NCBI RefSeq assembly: GCF_900141855.1 | Contig: NZ_FQYU01000001.1 | Coordinates: 1,089,402 to 1,153,401, forward strand | Length of the DNA: 64,000 bases | Direction: 5' to 3' | From: Pseudozobellia thermophila | GTDB lineage: Bacteria > Bacteroidota > Bacteroidia > Flavobacteriales > Flavobacteriaceae | Shown: in pieces, positions 44,577 to 53,517 of the stretch | How positions within the stretch are numbered: the stretch's first letter is position 1 | Layout of the letters: each line of letters opens with the position of its first letter | The notes under the pieces: model-generated | Database searches by the model: none | Told to the model about the DNA's origin: nothing | Seen by the model: only the letters and a program-made list of their open reading frames with translations | Position numbers and translations under genes: made by a program

Positions 44577-46976
44577 TTATTTTAGGCGGTACGTGTGTTT
44601 ACCTTGCTTTAGCGGAATGCCGGAGCCGTTCCATATAAGTTTGCCCGACATCTTCGCGGGTATTTTTATCTCGGCGACGAGCCTTCGTCCCGATCTCTTC
44701 ATCGTAAACTCGATAGTTCCCTGGGCGGTGGGGCGTAGGCCTTCCATGTATTCGAGTTCGCCGAAAACAGGTTCGATTCGTACCTTTTCAAAGTTGTTGG
44801 CCGCCGATGCTATACCGGCCAGGTAATCAAAATAGAACAGGGCGGGCGATGCGCTCCAAGGGTGTACTTCGGAGCGGGTCGGTTTTTCCTTGCTTTCGAA
44901 GCGCTCAAGGGTGGTCGTCATATGGTCGTCGATCATTTTTTTCCAGGGCGATTGCGCCAAGGCGAAAAGTTCAGGGGCCCTTACCTTTTTTATGGCCTCG
45001 AAAAGGTAATAGCGATAGTAGTAGGTGGCCTGCAACAATTTGGGGTCGTTCAATATTTTCGACAACAGCGCCTTTTGTTCGCTTTCGGCTATGGCGTCGG
45101 TGAGTACGGCCATAATGTTGGTGTGTTGGTCAAAGACGGTCTTGTCGGGGCGCTCGGCAAAAAGGTTTCGGGTAGGGTCGAAGCAAAGTTCATAAACCGA
45201 TTTTTTGATTTCGTCGGCCCTGTTTTGGTAGTATTCGGCGGTATGGGATTCGCCGATGGCCTCGAATACTTTTGCCGCGCTCTGCAAGGCATGGACGTAA
45301 TGCAGGCTGACCACGGCGGAATTCTTTCCGTTGTTGTTGGTGGCGGTGCCTCCCCCGTTGTTGGGCCCGGTATACCAGTCGACAAAATAACGGTAAGGGG
45401 TTTCGTCGACCAGGTTGAGCGCGTTCATGTTCTTTTCAAAGCCCGAAAGCGTATGAACGATACCATCTTTGTAGGTATGGATAAGGTCGCTGTCGCCCGT
45501 CAGTTTGAAATGGTCGTAGATCATATCTACCCAAACGAGCGAGTAGGTCGGGTAAATGAAGGTAGACCTAAGGGGGTAGGCGCCCAGGATGTTGCCTTCG
45601 GCATCCCTTGAATGGTGAAATTGACGTATGGCGTTTTCGGTGTGGTCGGGGTTTCCGCTCATGGCCTGCCATACCAGGGAATGGATCTTGGTGTCGCCTA
45701 CGTATTGCATGGTCTCGTAATAGGCATCGCTCAAAAAGTAATCTTGGGTACAGATATCGACGGTTCTTTTACAAATGTCGAAAATGGCATTGTAGGTGTC
45801 GTTATCCGACGTAAACTGGGCTACCGAGGGTATGCGCGATCTTGATCGATAATTTTTGAACGATTCGAGGGTCAATGCTTCATCGGCGGTGGTTATCTCA
45901 AATTCGATGAACCTGAAAGTCCGCATCCAGTTGGGGATGAACTTTTGTGAGTCGAGCCCGTTTGAAACGATATGGTCGTAGTATCCCAAAAGCCTTTTGC
46001 CCGCTATATCGTTACGGTCGCCTTTTTCGTTATCGGGCCCAAAAAGGTTTTCGGCGTATTTTATTTTTATGGAGGAGTCCCTTCCCTTGGAGAAAACCAA
46101 TTCGGGGAATCCGTTGGTCACATAGGTCTGGTCGATAAGAAAGGTCGCCTTCGTGTTCGGGGCCACCGATAAGGGGCCCGATAAAGGAAAGTCGGAAGCT
46201 TCGATGTTGTTATGCCGCACAATAGTTTTGATGGCTTCGTCTTCCCAGGTAAGTAGGGGCAGGTTACGGGGTTCGAGCAGGTAGGCCATGGATCCGCCCA
46301 TGCTGCTCGGCCCTTCAAAAAAGGCCGTCCCTTGCCAAGCGGAGTCGTCAAAATCCGGTTGCTCCCACGATGTGGGATAGTGGTTCATATCGACAAAATC
46401 GGTAGGGTTGTTGGCGTAGAACCCGCCGACGATCGATTTGGGTCCGCCTCCGCGCCAATGTACCTCAATGGCGTGGTAACTGGGGTCCAAATGGCATTTC
46501 CAGTTGTCGCCCGACCCTTGGGTGCTTAGTTTTTTTGCATTGTCGGTGATGCCGTTGACCAAGAGGCCGGTGTAGATCGATTGCATGCCGTAAAACCTTC
46601 TCTTGCCAAAGTTGACCACCTTTACGGCCACGGTGTTTTTCCCTTTGCGCAGGTAGGTTTTCAGGTTCAAGGTTTCGTATTTCCAATGGCGTATGTCGCT
46701 CAGTTGGGGGCCATGCGTGAAAAACCTTCCATTGACGTAAAGAAAATAATGGTTGTCGGCCGATAGGTTGATGATAAAGTCTTGGGCGGGATCTTGAACC
46801 TCGAAGGTGTTTCTAAAGAGAACGACTTGGTCTTCCCCTGCCGAAGTTTCGGGATGGCTTACCCAATTGGCCCGGATCGACGAAGGGCCGTATTTCACCT
46901 TGGGGTAATTCAGTTCGCTTTGGGCGAAGGTGGTTAGGTGTATAAAAATTAAAAGTAAAAAGGTGGGTTTGCGCAT
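44577..46976 (-). CDS. GH78-type alpha-L-rhamnosidase, secreted
   Basis: 799 residues with a Sec signal peptide (1-18, ending FAQS). N-terminal beta-sandwich domains contain a carbohydrate-binding-like part (LSADNHYFLYVNGRFF about 69-84), then an (alpha/alpha)6 barrel starting near 390. FLSDAYYETMQYVGD (about 426-440) occupies the place of the family DxxxxE...GD catalytic signature, and RSEVHPWSASPALFYFDYL (about 715-733) is the C-terminal block common in this group. It cleaves terminal rhamnose or a related sugar from glycans. Its first base overlaps the stop of the MORN-like gene. Confidence 0.85.
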   Translation of the reverse strand: MRKPTFLLLIFIHLTTFAQSELNYPKVKYGPSSIRANWVSHPETSAGEDQVVLFRNTFEVQDPAQDFIINLSADNHYFLYVNGRFFTHGPQLSDIRHWKYETLNLKTYLRKGKNTVAVKVVNFGKRRFYGMQSIYTGLLVNGITDNAKKLSTQGSGDNWKCHLDPSYHAIEVHWRGGGPKSIVGGFYANNPTDFVDMNHYPTSWEQPDFDDSAWQGTAFFEGPSSMGGSMAYLLEPRNLPLLTWEDEAIKTIVRHNNIEASDFPLSGPLSVAPNTKATFLIDQTYVTNGFPELVFSKGRDSSIKIKYAENLFGPDNEKGDRNDIAGKRLLGYYDHIVSNGLDSQKFIPNWMRTFRFIEFEITTADEALTLESFKNYRSRSRIPSVAQFTSDNDTYNAIFDICKRTVDICTQDYFLSDAYYETMQYVGDTKIHSLVWQAMSGNPDHTENAIRQFHHSRDAEGNILGAYPLRSTFIYPTYSLVWVDMIYDHFKLTGDSDLIHTYKDGIVHTLSGFEKNMNALNLVDETPYRYFVDWYTGPNNGGGTATNNNGKNSAVVSLHYVHALQSAAKVFEAIGESHTAEYYQNRADEIKKSVYELCFDPTRNLFAERPDKTVFDQHTNIMAVLTDAIAESEQKALLSKILNDPKLLQATYYYRYYLFEAIKKVRAPELFALAQSPWKKMIDDHMTTTLERFESKEKPTRSEVHPWSASPALFYFDYLAGIASAANNFEKVRIEPVFGELEYMEGLRPTAQGTIEFTMKRSGRRLVAEIKIPAKMSGKLIWNGSGIPLKQGKHTYRLK

Positions 46977-47461
46977 TATTCTAGGTCGGTTAAGGCATTG
47001 TCTCGTCTAAAACTGGCAAAACTAAACCATTCATTGATCTTTTTGCCGTTTTCATATTTTTCGGCCGAAGTTAGTTTTTGGTTCCGGTATTTGAGACAAT
47101 AGCCATGTTTTTTGTCGTTCTTCAATTGGCACTTATGGGCAATGTTCCCATACCGATCGTAAAACAGCCACCATTTGGTTTTTAGGCCTTTGTTGTAGTG
47201 CCCTTCTTTTTCTTTGGTGCCAGAGCTGTTATAGAAATGCCAGTACCCGTTTCTTTCGTTCTGTGCAAAATGGCCTTCTTCCGACAAGGTGCCGTTCAAG
47301 TGGTAAAACTTCCAATAGTCTGTTTTGTCCCCGTTCTGGACCCATCCTTCCGCTTTAAGGTTTCCGTTGGGGTAATACGTCTTGTGGTACCTGCCTACCT
47401 GTTCCGACGCGGCCATAAAGATAGGTAGGAATAGCCATAAGTACGACAGTTGGGGTAGCAT
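46976..47461 (-). CDS. MORN-like (YwqK-type) repeat protein, exported
   Basis: 161 residues. A hydrophobic N-terminus (about 4-18) suggests a signal peptide. Then come about five tandem units of some 22 residues with a G-x-Y/W-x-F-Y pattern: YYPNGNLKAEGWVQNGD, YHLNGTLSEEGHFAQNE, YNSSGTKEKEGHYNKG, YDRYGNIAHKCQLKND. These resemble the MORN/YwqK antitoxin-like repeats. No toxin partner is nearby, so a toxin-antitoxin role is not supported. It is four bases after the polyferredoxin gene. Confidence 0.8.
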   Translation of the reverse strand: MLPQLSYLWLFLPIFMAASEQVGRYHKTYYPNGNLKAEGWVQNGDKTDYWKFYHLNGTLSEEGHFAQNERNGYWHFYNSSGTKEKEGHYNKGLKTKWWLFYDRYGNIAHKCQLKNDKKHGYCLKYRNQKLTSAEKYENGKKINEWFSFASFRRDNALTDLE

Positions 47462-47465
47462 GGGC

Positions 47466-49058
47466 TTATTTCTGGTTCACCAGTTTCATCAAATCGACAT
47501 CGTTGCCCAACAAAACGTCCTTACTGTCGATCCTGCCTTCAAGCGGGCCGTTTTCCAATTTGAGGACACCACGGGGGCATACGGCCGAACAGATGCCACA
47601 TCCGACACAACTTGACCGAACAATGTTCTCCCCTTTTTGGGCATAGGCGCGAACGTCGATTCCCATTTCACAGTAGGTACTGCAATTTCCACATGAGATA
47701 CACTGTCCGCCATTGGTGGTGATCCTGAATTTGGAGAACAGGCGTTGTTGAAAGCCCAGTATGGCGGCCATGGGGCACCCGAACCGGCACCAGACCCGGT
47801 TGCCGAAAATGGGATAGAATCCCGTACCGATAACTCCCGAGAAAATACTCCCGATCAAAAAGGCATAGGTTTTTCTGAGTGTCTCGGCCTTAAAAAGGAA
47901 GACATTGCCCTCCCCGCTGAAAAAATGGAATGCGATCAAGGCCATTATGACCACAAAATAACCGATTGCCCCATATTTGGCATCCCTCTGCAATTGTTCG
48001 CGTTTGTAGATCATGACCCATGCAAAGACAGCGGTCAGTATGACGGCCACGCCGATGAGGAAGGAAGTTTTTGTCAGCCAATACTTGCTGGTGTCGTTGC
48101 CCAGGAACGAATAGATTACGGCGGTCGTCATAAGGGTCACAAAAACGACCACGCTGTGCACGACCCAACGTTCGACCTTCCAGGCAAAGAGACTTTTGTC
48201 GCTTAGCTGGCGAAAGGAATCGCCGGCAGTTTCCGCCAGGCCGCCACAGCCGCAGACCCACGAACAGTACCAGCGCTTCCCGTATTTATAGGTGAGTATG
48301 GGGGTAATTACAAATATGGACAGGATGCCGAAAATAAGCAAGGCCAGGCCGATGTCGCCCGCATCGATAAGGCTGTTGACGCGATAGCGTTCGAAGTTGT
48401 AGTAGTTTAGGGGCCATATATTTTTTAAGTCGTAATACGGAAGCGAAAAGGTGTCGCTGTTCAAGCGGGCCATGAACTCGGGAATCAAAAAGGCAAAGGA
48501 AGTCTGGAAGAACATAACGCTTACGGTGCGTATTTTCTCGTAGTTGTTGTGACGGTACTTCCAGATGAACTTGATTCCGAAGGCCAAAATGGCCACGGTA
48601 TATAGGGTTCCGTAGACGAACCATTGGCTGGCGGGGTTGCCGCTCAACAATTTGCTCAAGGGGTCGAAAAGGGCGATAACCCCGGTATTGTCACCCTCCT
48701 TGGCGAGGCCCAAATACTGCGGATAGAAGTAGAGTACGATATAAAAGGCCGTAAGGGCGACCCCTGCTACCCAGCCCCAAAACCCCCGGCTCGAGATCGA
48801 CTTGAACATAACGCCATCGTTTTTAATGCCTTTGGGTTTGTGGGCATAAGCGGCGATGGTAAACCAGGTGATTCCGCCGAAGAGGGCCATAAGGGATATG
48901 GCCAGCCAAAGGGTCTTATTGGCAAAATCGACGTTGAAGGCGGCAAGGCAAAGTATCGCAAGGCCGGAAATTCCCAATAGGGTGGCCAGTTTTTGGTGAA
49001 AGTTTAGGGCTTTTGGCGGTTCGCCCGTAAGGGCCATGCTTCTGTTGTATGTACTCAT
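47466..49058 (-). CDS. Membrane polyferredoxin (NapH/NosR-like 4Fe-4S protein)
   Basis: 530 residues. About eight to ten membrane helices in the first 400 residues, with two cysteine motifs in the membrane part (WCSWVCGCGG about 265-274; WCRFGCPMAAILG about 433-445, the CxxxCP type of NapH/NosR/CcoG). Then two 4Fe-4S motifs, CISCGNCSTYCEMG (about 463-476) and CVGCGICSAVCPRG (about 494-507). It probably passes electrons through the membrane. The FAD oxidoreductase gene 41 bases upstream is a likely partner; the terminal acceptor is unknown. Confidence 0.88.
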   Translation of the reverse strand: MSTYNRSMALTGEPPKALNFHQKLATLLGISGLAILCLAAFNVDFANKTLWLAISLMALFGGITWFTIAAYAHKPKGIKNDGVMFKSISSRGFWGWVAGVALTAFYIVLYFYPQYLGLAKEGDNTGVIALFDPLSKLLSGNPASQWFVYGTLYTVAILAFGIKFIWKYRHNNYEKIRTVSVMFFQTSFAFLIPEFMARLNSDTFSLPYYDLKNIWPLNYYNFERYRVNSLIDAGDIGLALLIFGILSIFVITPILTYKYGKRWYCSWVCGCGGLAETAGDSFRQLSDKSLFAWKVERWVVHSVVVFVTLMTTAVIYSFLGNDTSKYWLTKTSFLIGVAVILTAVFAWVMIYKREQLQRDAKYGAIGYFVVIMALIAFHFFSGEGNVFLFKAETLRKTYAFLIGSIFSGVIGTGFYPIFGNRVWCRFGCPMAAILGFQQRLFSKFRITTNGGQCISCGNCSTYCEMGIDVRAYAQKGENIVRSSCVGCGICSAVCPRGVLKLENGPLEGRIDSKDVLLGNDVDLMKLVNQK

Positions 49059-49099
49059 CTTCTCTAGGTGTTGGTAGATGTATGTCTTTTAGGGTTCGG

Positions 49100-50452
49100 T
49101 CAGGCCTTGGGACTTAAAATTCGTTTCCAGCTTTTTTTCCTGGGCCGTATGGCCTTGTTCAATTCGGCATTGTATTGGGTCAGGATCTCGGATTCGTATC
49201 GTTTATAGAATTCAGGGTCGAAATTGGCGTCCTTTAGATGTTCCATTACGTAATCGGCATGTCGTTCTTCGGTCAGCCAACGATCGAAGACTTCATGGCG
49301 CATGCGTATACCGAAGGTGTTGATGCCCAAAAACTTTCCCGATTCTTTGTGATAGGCCACCGTAAGGCATATTTTTTCAGTGGCGTGCCTCCAATGAAAA
49401 TGGGCTTCATACCCTTTTCTATGTCTTGAACTGAAGACCCAACCGTAGGTCTGGTATTCGATATCGAGAAATTTCGCTGAATTGAACCAATGTCCCGGTT
49501 TGTATTCCCGCCTGTTGCCGCAGATCGTCTGGGCGACGGTCTCGCCCATCATACGGCCCGTATACCACACCGCCTCGATCGGCCGGCGGTTGCCAATGGC
49601 CTCGTGCTGTTCGGCACAGTCCCCGATGGCATAGACGTTTTCGACGTTGGTCTCGAGAAAACGGTTGACCTTCACCCCCCGGCCAAGGGCTATGCCCGAG
49701 TCTTTGAGGAAATCGATATTCGGGGTTACCCCAGCGGTAAGTCCGACAAGGTTACAGGCGATTTCTTCACCGGTTTCCTTGATGGTTACGGCGCGTACCC
49801 GTCCGTTTTCATCGGGCAGGATCTCATCGAGATTGGTACCCAGGCGCAAATCGATGTGATGCTCAAGGATATGCTCGTTGAGCATTTCCGACTCACCATC
49901 GGGCAGCACTCCGTTCCAAAAGCTTTTTTCGCGTACCAAAAAGGTTACGGGAATATCGCGGCTTCGAAGCATTTCGCAGAGTTCGATGCCGATAAGACCC
50001 CCACCGACGACCACGGCATGCTTACAAACCGTATTGTTCGGGGCATTTTCCTCAAGGGCGTCCAGGTCTTGCTTGGAGACCAGGCCCTGCACGCCCTGTA
50101 AGTCCTGGCCCGGCCACCCGAACTTGTTGGGTTTCGAGCCCGTTGCCAATATCAATTTGTCATAGGTGACATCCGGACCCTTTTTGAGTTTCAGCTTTTG
50201 GTTTTGATGGTCGACGTGGGTCACATAATCCTGGATCAAGTCGATTCTGTTCTTTTTCCAAAAGCCATCCTCGTAGGGTTTGATGTTCTCGAACTTCATA
50301 TGGCCCATATAAACGTACATCAAGGCCGTTCTTGAAAAAAAATAGTCGGTCTCGGCCGAGATAATGGTAATCTGCTTATCGGAAAGTTTTCTGATATGGC
50401 GCGCTGCGGTCACTCCCGCAATTCCGTTTCCAATGATTACTATTTTTTCCAT
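49100..50452 (-). CDS. FAD-dependent pyridine nucleotide-disulphide oxidoreductase-type protein
   Basis: 450 residues. FAD-binding IVIIGNGIAGVTAARHI (4-20), then LILATGSKPN (about 103), a second nucleotide-binding fold AVVVGGGLIGIELCEML (about 146-162) and VYAIGDCAEQHE (about 278-289). This is the Pyr_redox_2 fold of rubredoxin/nitrite reductase type. The extra C-terminal 100 residues contain several Tyr, Trp and Arg. The polyferredoxin encoded downstream is a plausible electron partner. Substrate unknown. Confidence 0.9.
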   Translation of the reverse strand: MEKIVIIGNGIAGVTAARHIRKLSDKQITIISAETDYFFSRTALMYVYMGHMKFENIKPYEDGFWKKNRIDLIQDYVTHVDHQNQKLKLKKGPDVTYDKLILATGSKPNKFGWPGQDLQGVQGLVSKQDLDALEENAPNNTVCKHAVVVGGGLIGIELCEMLRSRDIPVTFLVREKSFWNGVLPDGESEMLNEHILEHHIDLRLGTNLDEILPDENGRVRAVTIKETGEEIACNLVGLTAGVTPNIDFLKDSGIALGRGVKVNRFLETNVENVYAIGDCAEQHEAIGNRRPIEAVWYTGRMMGETVAQTICGNRREYKPGHWFNSAKFLDIEYQTYGWVFSSRHRKGYEAHFHWRHATEKICLTVAYHKESGKFLGINTFGIRMRHEVFDRWLTEERHADYVMEHLKDANFDPEFYKRYESEILTQYNAELNKAIRPRKKSWKRILSPKA

Positions 50453-50779
50453 ACTGCCTTAATGTTTCTATCGGGGTTTAGGTCGCCTTTTTTCAAGACG
50501 ACTTACGAAGAAGGGTTATTTGGAAGGAATTTAAATAAGAATACAAATGTTCGTTTTTTGTTATGGATTTGTGATAAGTTAAGGCTTTATTTGTGATTGA
50601 TAATGATAAGGTTGCGATAATTTGGGGGCGGGGCGTTCCCGCCAAGTCGTTTGGGTTGCCCTAAATGCCAAAGGTCGGCAGTGGGTGGTTGAGGATGCCA
50701 TGGAGGCAAAATTTCCCTCATCCGCCTCGATCGTAAGCCCATGTGTTTTGCCGCGACCTAAATCTATATAAGTCCCTGC
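50453..50779. promoter_or_regulatory. Divergent 327-base spacer
   Basis: Lies between the minus-strand FAD oxidoreductase and the plus-strand DUF547 gene and should hold both promoters. AACATTTG (minus strand, about 50560-50553) is one mismatch from the -7 consensus. A GC-rich hairpin GGCGGG-GCGTT-CCCGCC lies at 50627-50643. No gene is supported. Confidence 0.4.
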
Positions 50780-51499
50780 ATGAAACAATCGGTTTTTCTT
50801 TTTTTGGCTTCCATTGTCATGGGCGGCCACGCCTATACCCAAACCTCGGAAAGGTTTTTCGATAAGGCCGACGCGTTTTTTAAGACCCATGTTAGAGGAG
50901 GAAGGGTCGATTACCGGACTATCAAAGCGGATGGTGCCGAATTGAACGAATTGCTACAAATGGCCGACGACCTACGCATTCCCCATCATAACGTAGCAGA
51001 ATTTCAGGCCTTTTGGATCAACGCCTATAATTTGTCGGCCATCAAGGGCATTGTCGAGAATTATCCGGTCAAATCGCCCTTGGACATTGAGGGTTTTTTC
51101 GATAAGCGCAAATATGCCATTGGAGGAAAGGATATTAGCCTCGATGAAATTGAAAACCGATTGCTCAGGGGCTTTTTCCCCGATGAACCCAGGTTTCATT
51201 TCGTTTTGGTATGTGCCGGTTTGGGGTGTCCGCCCATCATTGCCGAGGCCTATAGGCCCGACCAATTGGACGAACAGTTGGAGAGGCAGACGAAAAAGGC
51301 CATCAACGACCCCTTGTTCGTCCGGGTAGGCAAGAACAGGGTAAAGGTTTCACAGATCTTCGAGTGGTATGGGGAGGACTTTACAAAAAACGGCCCCCTG
51401 TCCGATTTTATTAATGCGTATAGGCTTGAAAAAATTCCTGACGACGCCAAGATTGGCTACTATGCCTACGACTGGTCGCTGAACGAATGGAAGCCCTGA
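50780..51499 (+). CDS. DUF547 family protein, secreted
   Basis: 239 residues with a signal peptide (1-19, ending HAYTQ). The DUF547 core is shown by EFQAFWINAYNLSAIKGI (about 73-90), the LDEIENRLLRGFF segment (about 121-133) and FVLVCAGLGCPPI (about 141-153). The fold is distantly papain-like but the Cys/His are of unproved function. It heads a plus-strand group of envelope proteins, 23 bases before a beta-barrel gene. Confidence 0.9.
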   Translation: MKQSVFLFLASIVMGGHAYTQTSERFFDKADAFFKTHVRGGRVDYRTIKADGAELNELLQMADDLRIPHHNVAEFQAFWINAYNLSAIKGIVENYPVKSPLDIEGFFDKRKYAIGGKDISLDEIENRLLRGFFPDEPRFHFVLVCAGLGCPPIIAEAYRPDQLDEQLERQTKKAINDPLFVRVGKNRVKVSQIFEWYGEDFTKNGPLSDFINAYRLEKIPDDAKIGYYAYDWSLNEWKP

Positions 51500-51522
51500 T
51501 CGAAAACACTAAATAGAACAAT

Positions 51523-52467
51523 ATGAGATCGATAACCTTGGTGCTTGCCCCAGTGATTTTTATCTTGACCGCTTACCTGGGCCTCGCCCAAGACACTGCC
51601 GTACAGTCGGGTCGGAGCAGTAACGTGCAGACCTACACCCCTTCGAAACTGCTGGGGCCCGGCCAATGGGATATAAAGTTTTTCAACAGCCTGTATACGC
51701 AGACCCGCCAGACAGAGGGCGGGAGCAAGGCCGTAGATATACCCAGGCAGACTTTTTTTACCAATACCACCGAAGTCTATACGGGCATAAGTGCAACTTC
51801 ACGGATAAATGTAGGCCTTGTCTTTCAGGTCAGGGCCAACACCTATAACGGGGCAAAGGCATGGAGGGCCTTTAATTTTGAAGACAACCAGGTCGATGCC
51901 CGTAGCGGACTGACTACCTTGGCCCCGTCGATACGGATACAGCCCTTTGCCAATGTCGGCAACTTTTCGTTTACCAGTTCCTTGTTTTTTCCGGTCTTTG
52001 AGGATGTGCCCAATGCGCCCTACCTCGATAAGCGGAGCCTTTTTTGGGAAACCAAGTTCTTTTACGACCGGACGTTCGGAGCCAATAAATGGCAACTGTT
52101 TACCGAGGTCGATCTCGGGTTCAATTTCGGGGAAAAGAGGGCAAATGCCAATCCCCTTACCGAAAATATCGGAGAGCGATTTGCCAACCAGAGCATGGTC
52201 GTTCCCCTGAGCGTTTTTTTAAGCTATTTTCCTTCGTTCAGGTCGACCGTGTTCGTGAGTGGGCAACAGTCGTTCTTTATCGGATACGACAATCCCGACG
52301 CCACTGGCAATAATTTTTCACAAAATTATACGGCCCTGGGCCTTGGGGGCAAATACCAACTGACCGATGCCCTCAACATTGAGCTTTCGTATAACAATTT
52401 TGTGCGCGGCAGTAACTTTCAGGGGCTGGGCGAGACCTTCAGTCTGGGCCTAAGGGTGCTCTTTTGA
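51523..52467 (+). CDS. Outer-membrane beta-barrel protein of unknown function
   Basis: 314 residues. Signal peptide 1-22 (ending GLAQD), then alternating amphipathic strands rich in Phe, Tyr and Gly, such as INVGLVFQVRANTY, FSFTSSLFFPVF and FSLGLRVLF at the C-terminus, which ends in Phe as outer-membrane barrels do. No plug or known domain was recognised. Co-transcribed with the DUF547 gene; a transport or binding role is only suggested. Confidence 0.75.
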   Translation: MRSITLVLAPVIFILTAYLGLAQDTAVQSGRSSNVQTYTPSKLLGPGQWDIKFFNSLYTQTRQTEGGSKAVDIPRQTFFTNTTEVYTGISATSRINVGLVFQVRANTYNGAKAWRAFNFEDNQVDARSGLTTLAPSIRIQPFANVGNFSFTSSLFFPVFEDVPNAPYLDKRSLFWETKFFYDRTFGANKWQLFTEVDLGFNFGEKRANANPLTENIGERFANQSMVVPLSVFLSYFPSFRSTVFVSGQQSFFIGYDNPDATGNNFSQNYTALGLGGKYQLTDALNIELSYNNFVRGSNFQGLGETFSLGLRVLF

Positions 52468-52514
52468 GCGAATAGCAATAAATACCGTATTTTAGAAGCC
52501 GAAAAAATCGGTGT

Positions 52515-53516
52515 ATGAAATGGATCGGACTTTGCCTTCTTATCCTTTTACAATATTCTTGCAACAGTCAGGTTCAGGAAAAGATAAACGGGGTAAGCTT
52601 TGTAGCTTCGCGAAAAGCGGTGGCTCAGGAACATGTGCAGGAGGTCAAGAACATCCATGCCAACCACGCCGCGGTCATGCCCTTTGGTTTTGTTCGCGAC
52701 CCCGAGGTGCCGGAAATAATCTTCGATACCGAAAGGCAATGGCACGGGGAAACCAGTAAGGGGGCCAAGCAGTATATAGAACTGTTGCACCAAAACGGCA
52801 TAAGGGTAATGCTCAAACCCCAAATTTGGATATGGAAGGGGATTTTTACGGGAAGCCTTGCGATGAAGAGCGAAGAAGATTGGAAAAGGCTGGAGACATC
52901 CTATGAAAAATTTATCCTCAACTATGCCGAACTGGCAAACGAAACCCGCGTCGATATTTTTTGCATAGGTACCGAACTGGGAAAGTTTGTCAATGCCAGG
53001 CCGGATTTTTGGCAGGGCCTTATTGCCAAGGTCAGGGATGTCTATCAAGGAAAGCTCACCTATGCCGCCAATTGGGACGAATATACACGCAGCCCTTTTT
53101 GGAAGGAGCTCGATTATATTGGAATCGATGCCTATTTTCCGCTATGCGAGCACCAGACCCCGACCGTTGAACAATGTAGGGAGGGCTGGAAAAAACACAA
53201 ACCCCATATCGAGGAACTTTCCCGAAAGAACAATAGGCCCGTGCTGTTCACCGAATTTGGATATAGGAGCACAGACCAAACGGCTTGGAAACCGTGGTTG
53301 GTCGACCGGCACGACAAGCCTGTCAACCTGCTGGGGCAAAGGAATGCCACCCAGGCCATTTTTGAAGAGTTTTGGGGCGAAGACTGGTTTGCGGGGGGCT
53401 ATGTGTGGAAATGGTTTATCGACCATAAAGAATCGGGCGGCGCCCAAGACAATCGCTTTACACCGCAGAACAAGCCTGCGCAAGAGGTCATTAAAGATTT
53501 TTATAGCAAGTATTGA
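52515..53516 (+). CDS. GH113-like TIM-barrel glycoside hydrolase, lipoprotein
   Basis: 333 residues with a lipobox (LQYSC, Cys about residue 16). TIM-barrel segments follow: NGIRVMLKPQIWIWKG (about 95-110), FCIGTELGKF (about 149-158, acid/base Glu candidate), YIGIDAYFPL (about 202) and RPVLFTEFGYRS (about 238-249, nucleophile Glu candidate). The pattern matches the GTA-like/GH113 group, which includes beta-1,4-mannanases. Substrate inferred only at family level. Its stop is followed one base later by the next lipoprotein start. Confidence 0.85.
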   Translation: MKWIGLCLLILLQYSCNSQVQEKINGVSFVASRKAVAQEHVQEVKNIHANHAAVMPFGFVRDPEVPEIIFDTERQWHGETSKGAKQYIELLHQNGIRVMLKPQIWIWKGIFTGSLAMKSEEDWKRLETSYEKFILNYAELANETRVDIFCIGTELGKFVNARPDFWQGLIAKVRDVYQGKLTYAANWDEYTRSPFWKELDYIGIDAYFPLCEHQTPTVEQCREGWKKHKPHIEELSRKNNRPVLFTEFGYRSTDQTAWKPWLVDRHDKPVNLLGQRNATQAIFEEFWGEDWFAGGYVWKWFIDHKESGGAQDNRFTPQNKPAQEVIKDFYSKY

Positions 53517-53517
53517 T

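Noticed and set aside
46976-47461. Toxin-antitoxin system suggested by YwqK-like repeats
   Set aside because: No toxin gene next to it and the protein appears exported.
50579-50890. 103-codon minus-strand frame in the divergent spacer
   Set aside because: Overlaps the signal-peptide region of the DUF547 gene on the other strand and shows no family features.
52987-53517. Upstream extension of the lipoprotein gene at 53518
   Set aside because: Lies inside the GH113-like gene in another frame; the true start is the ATG followed by a clear lipoprotein signal.
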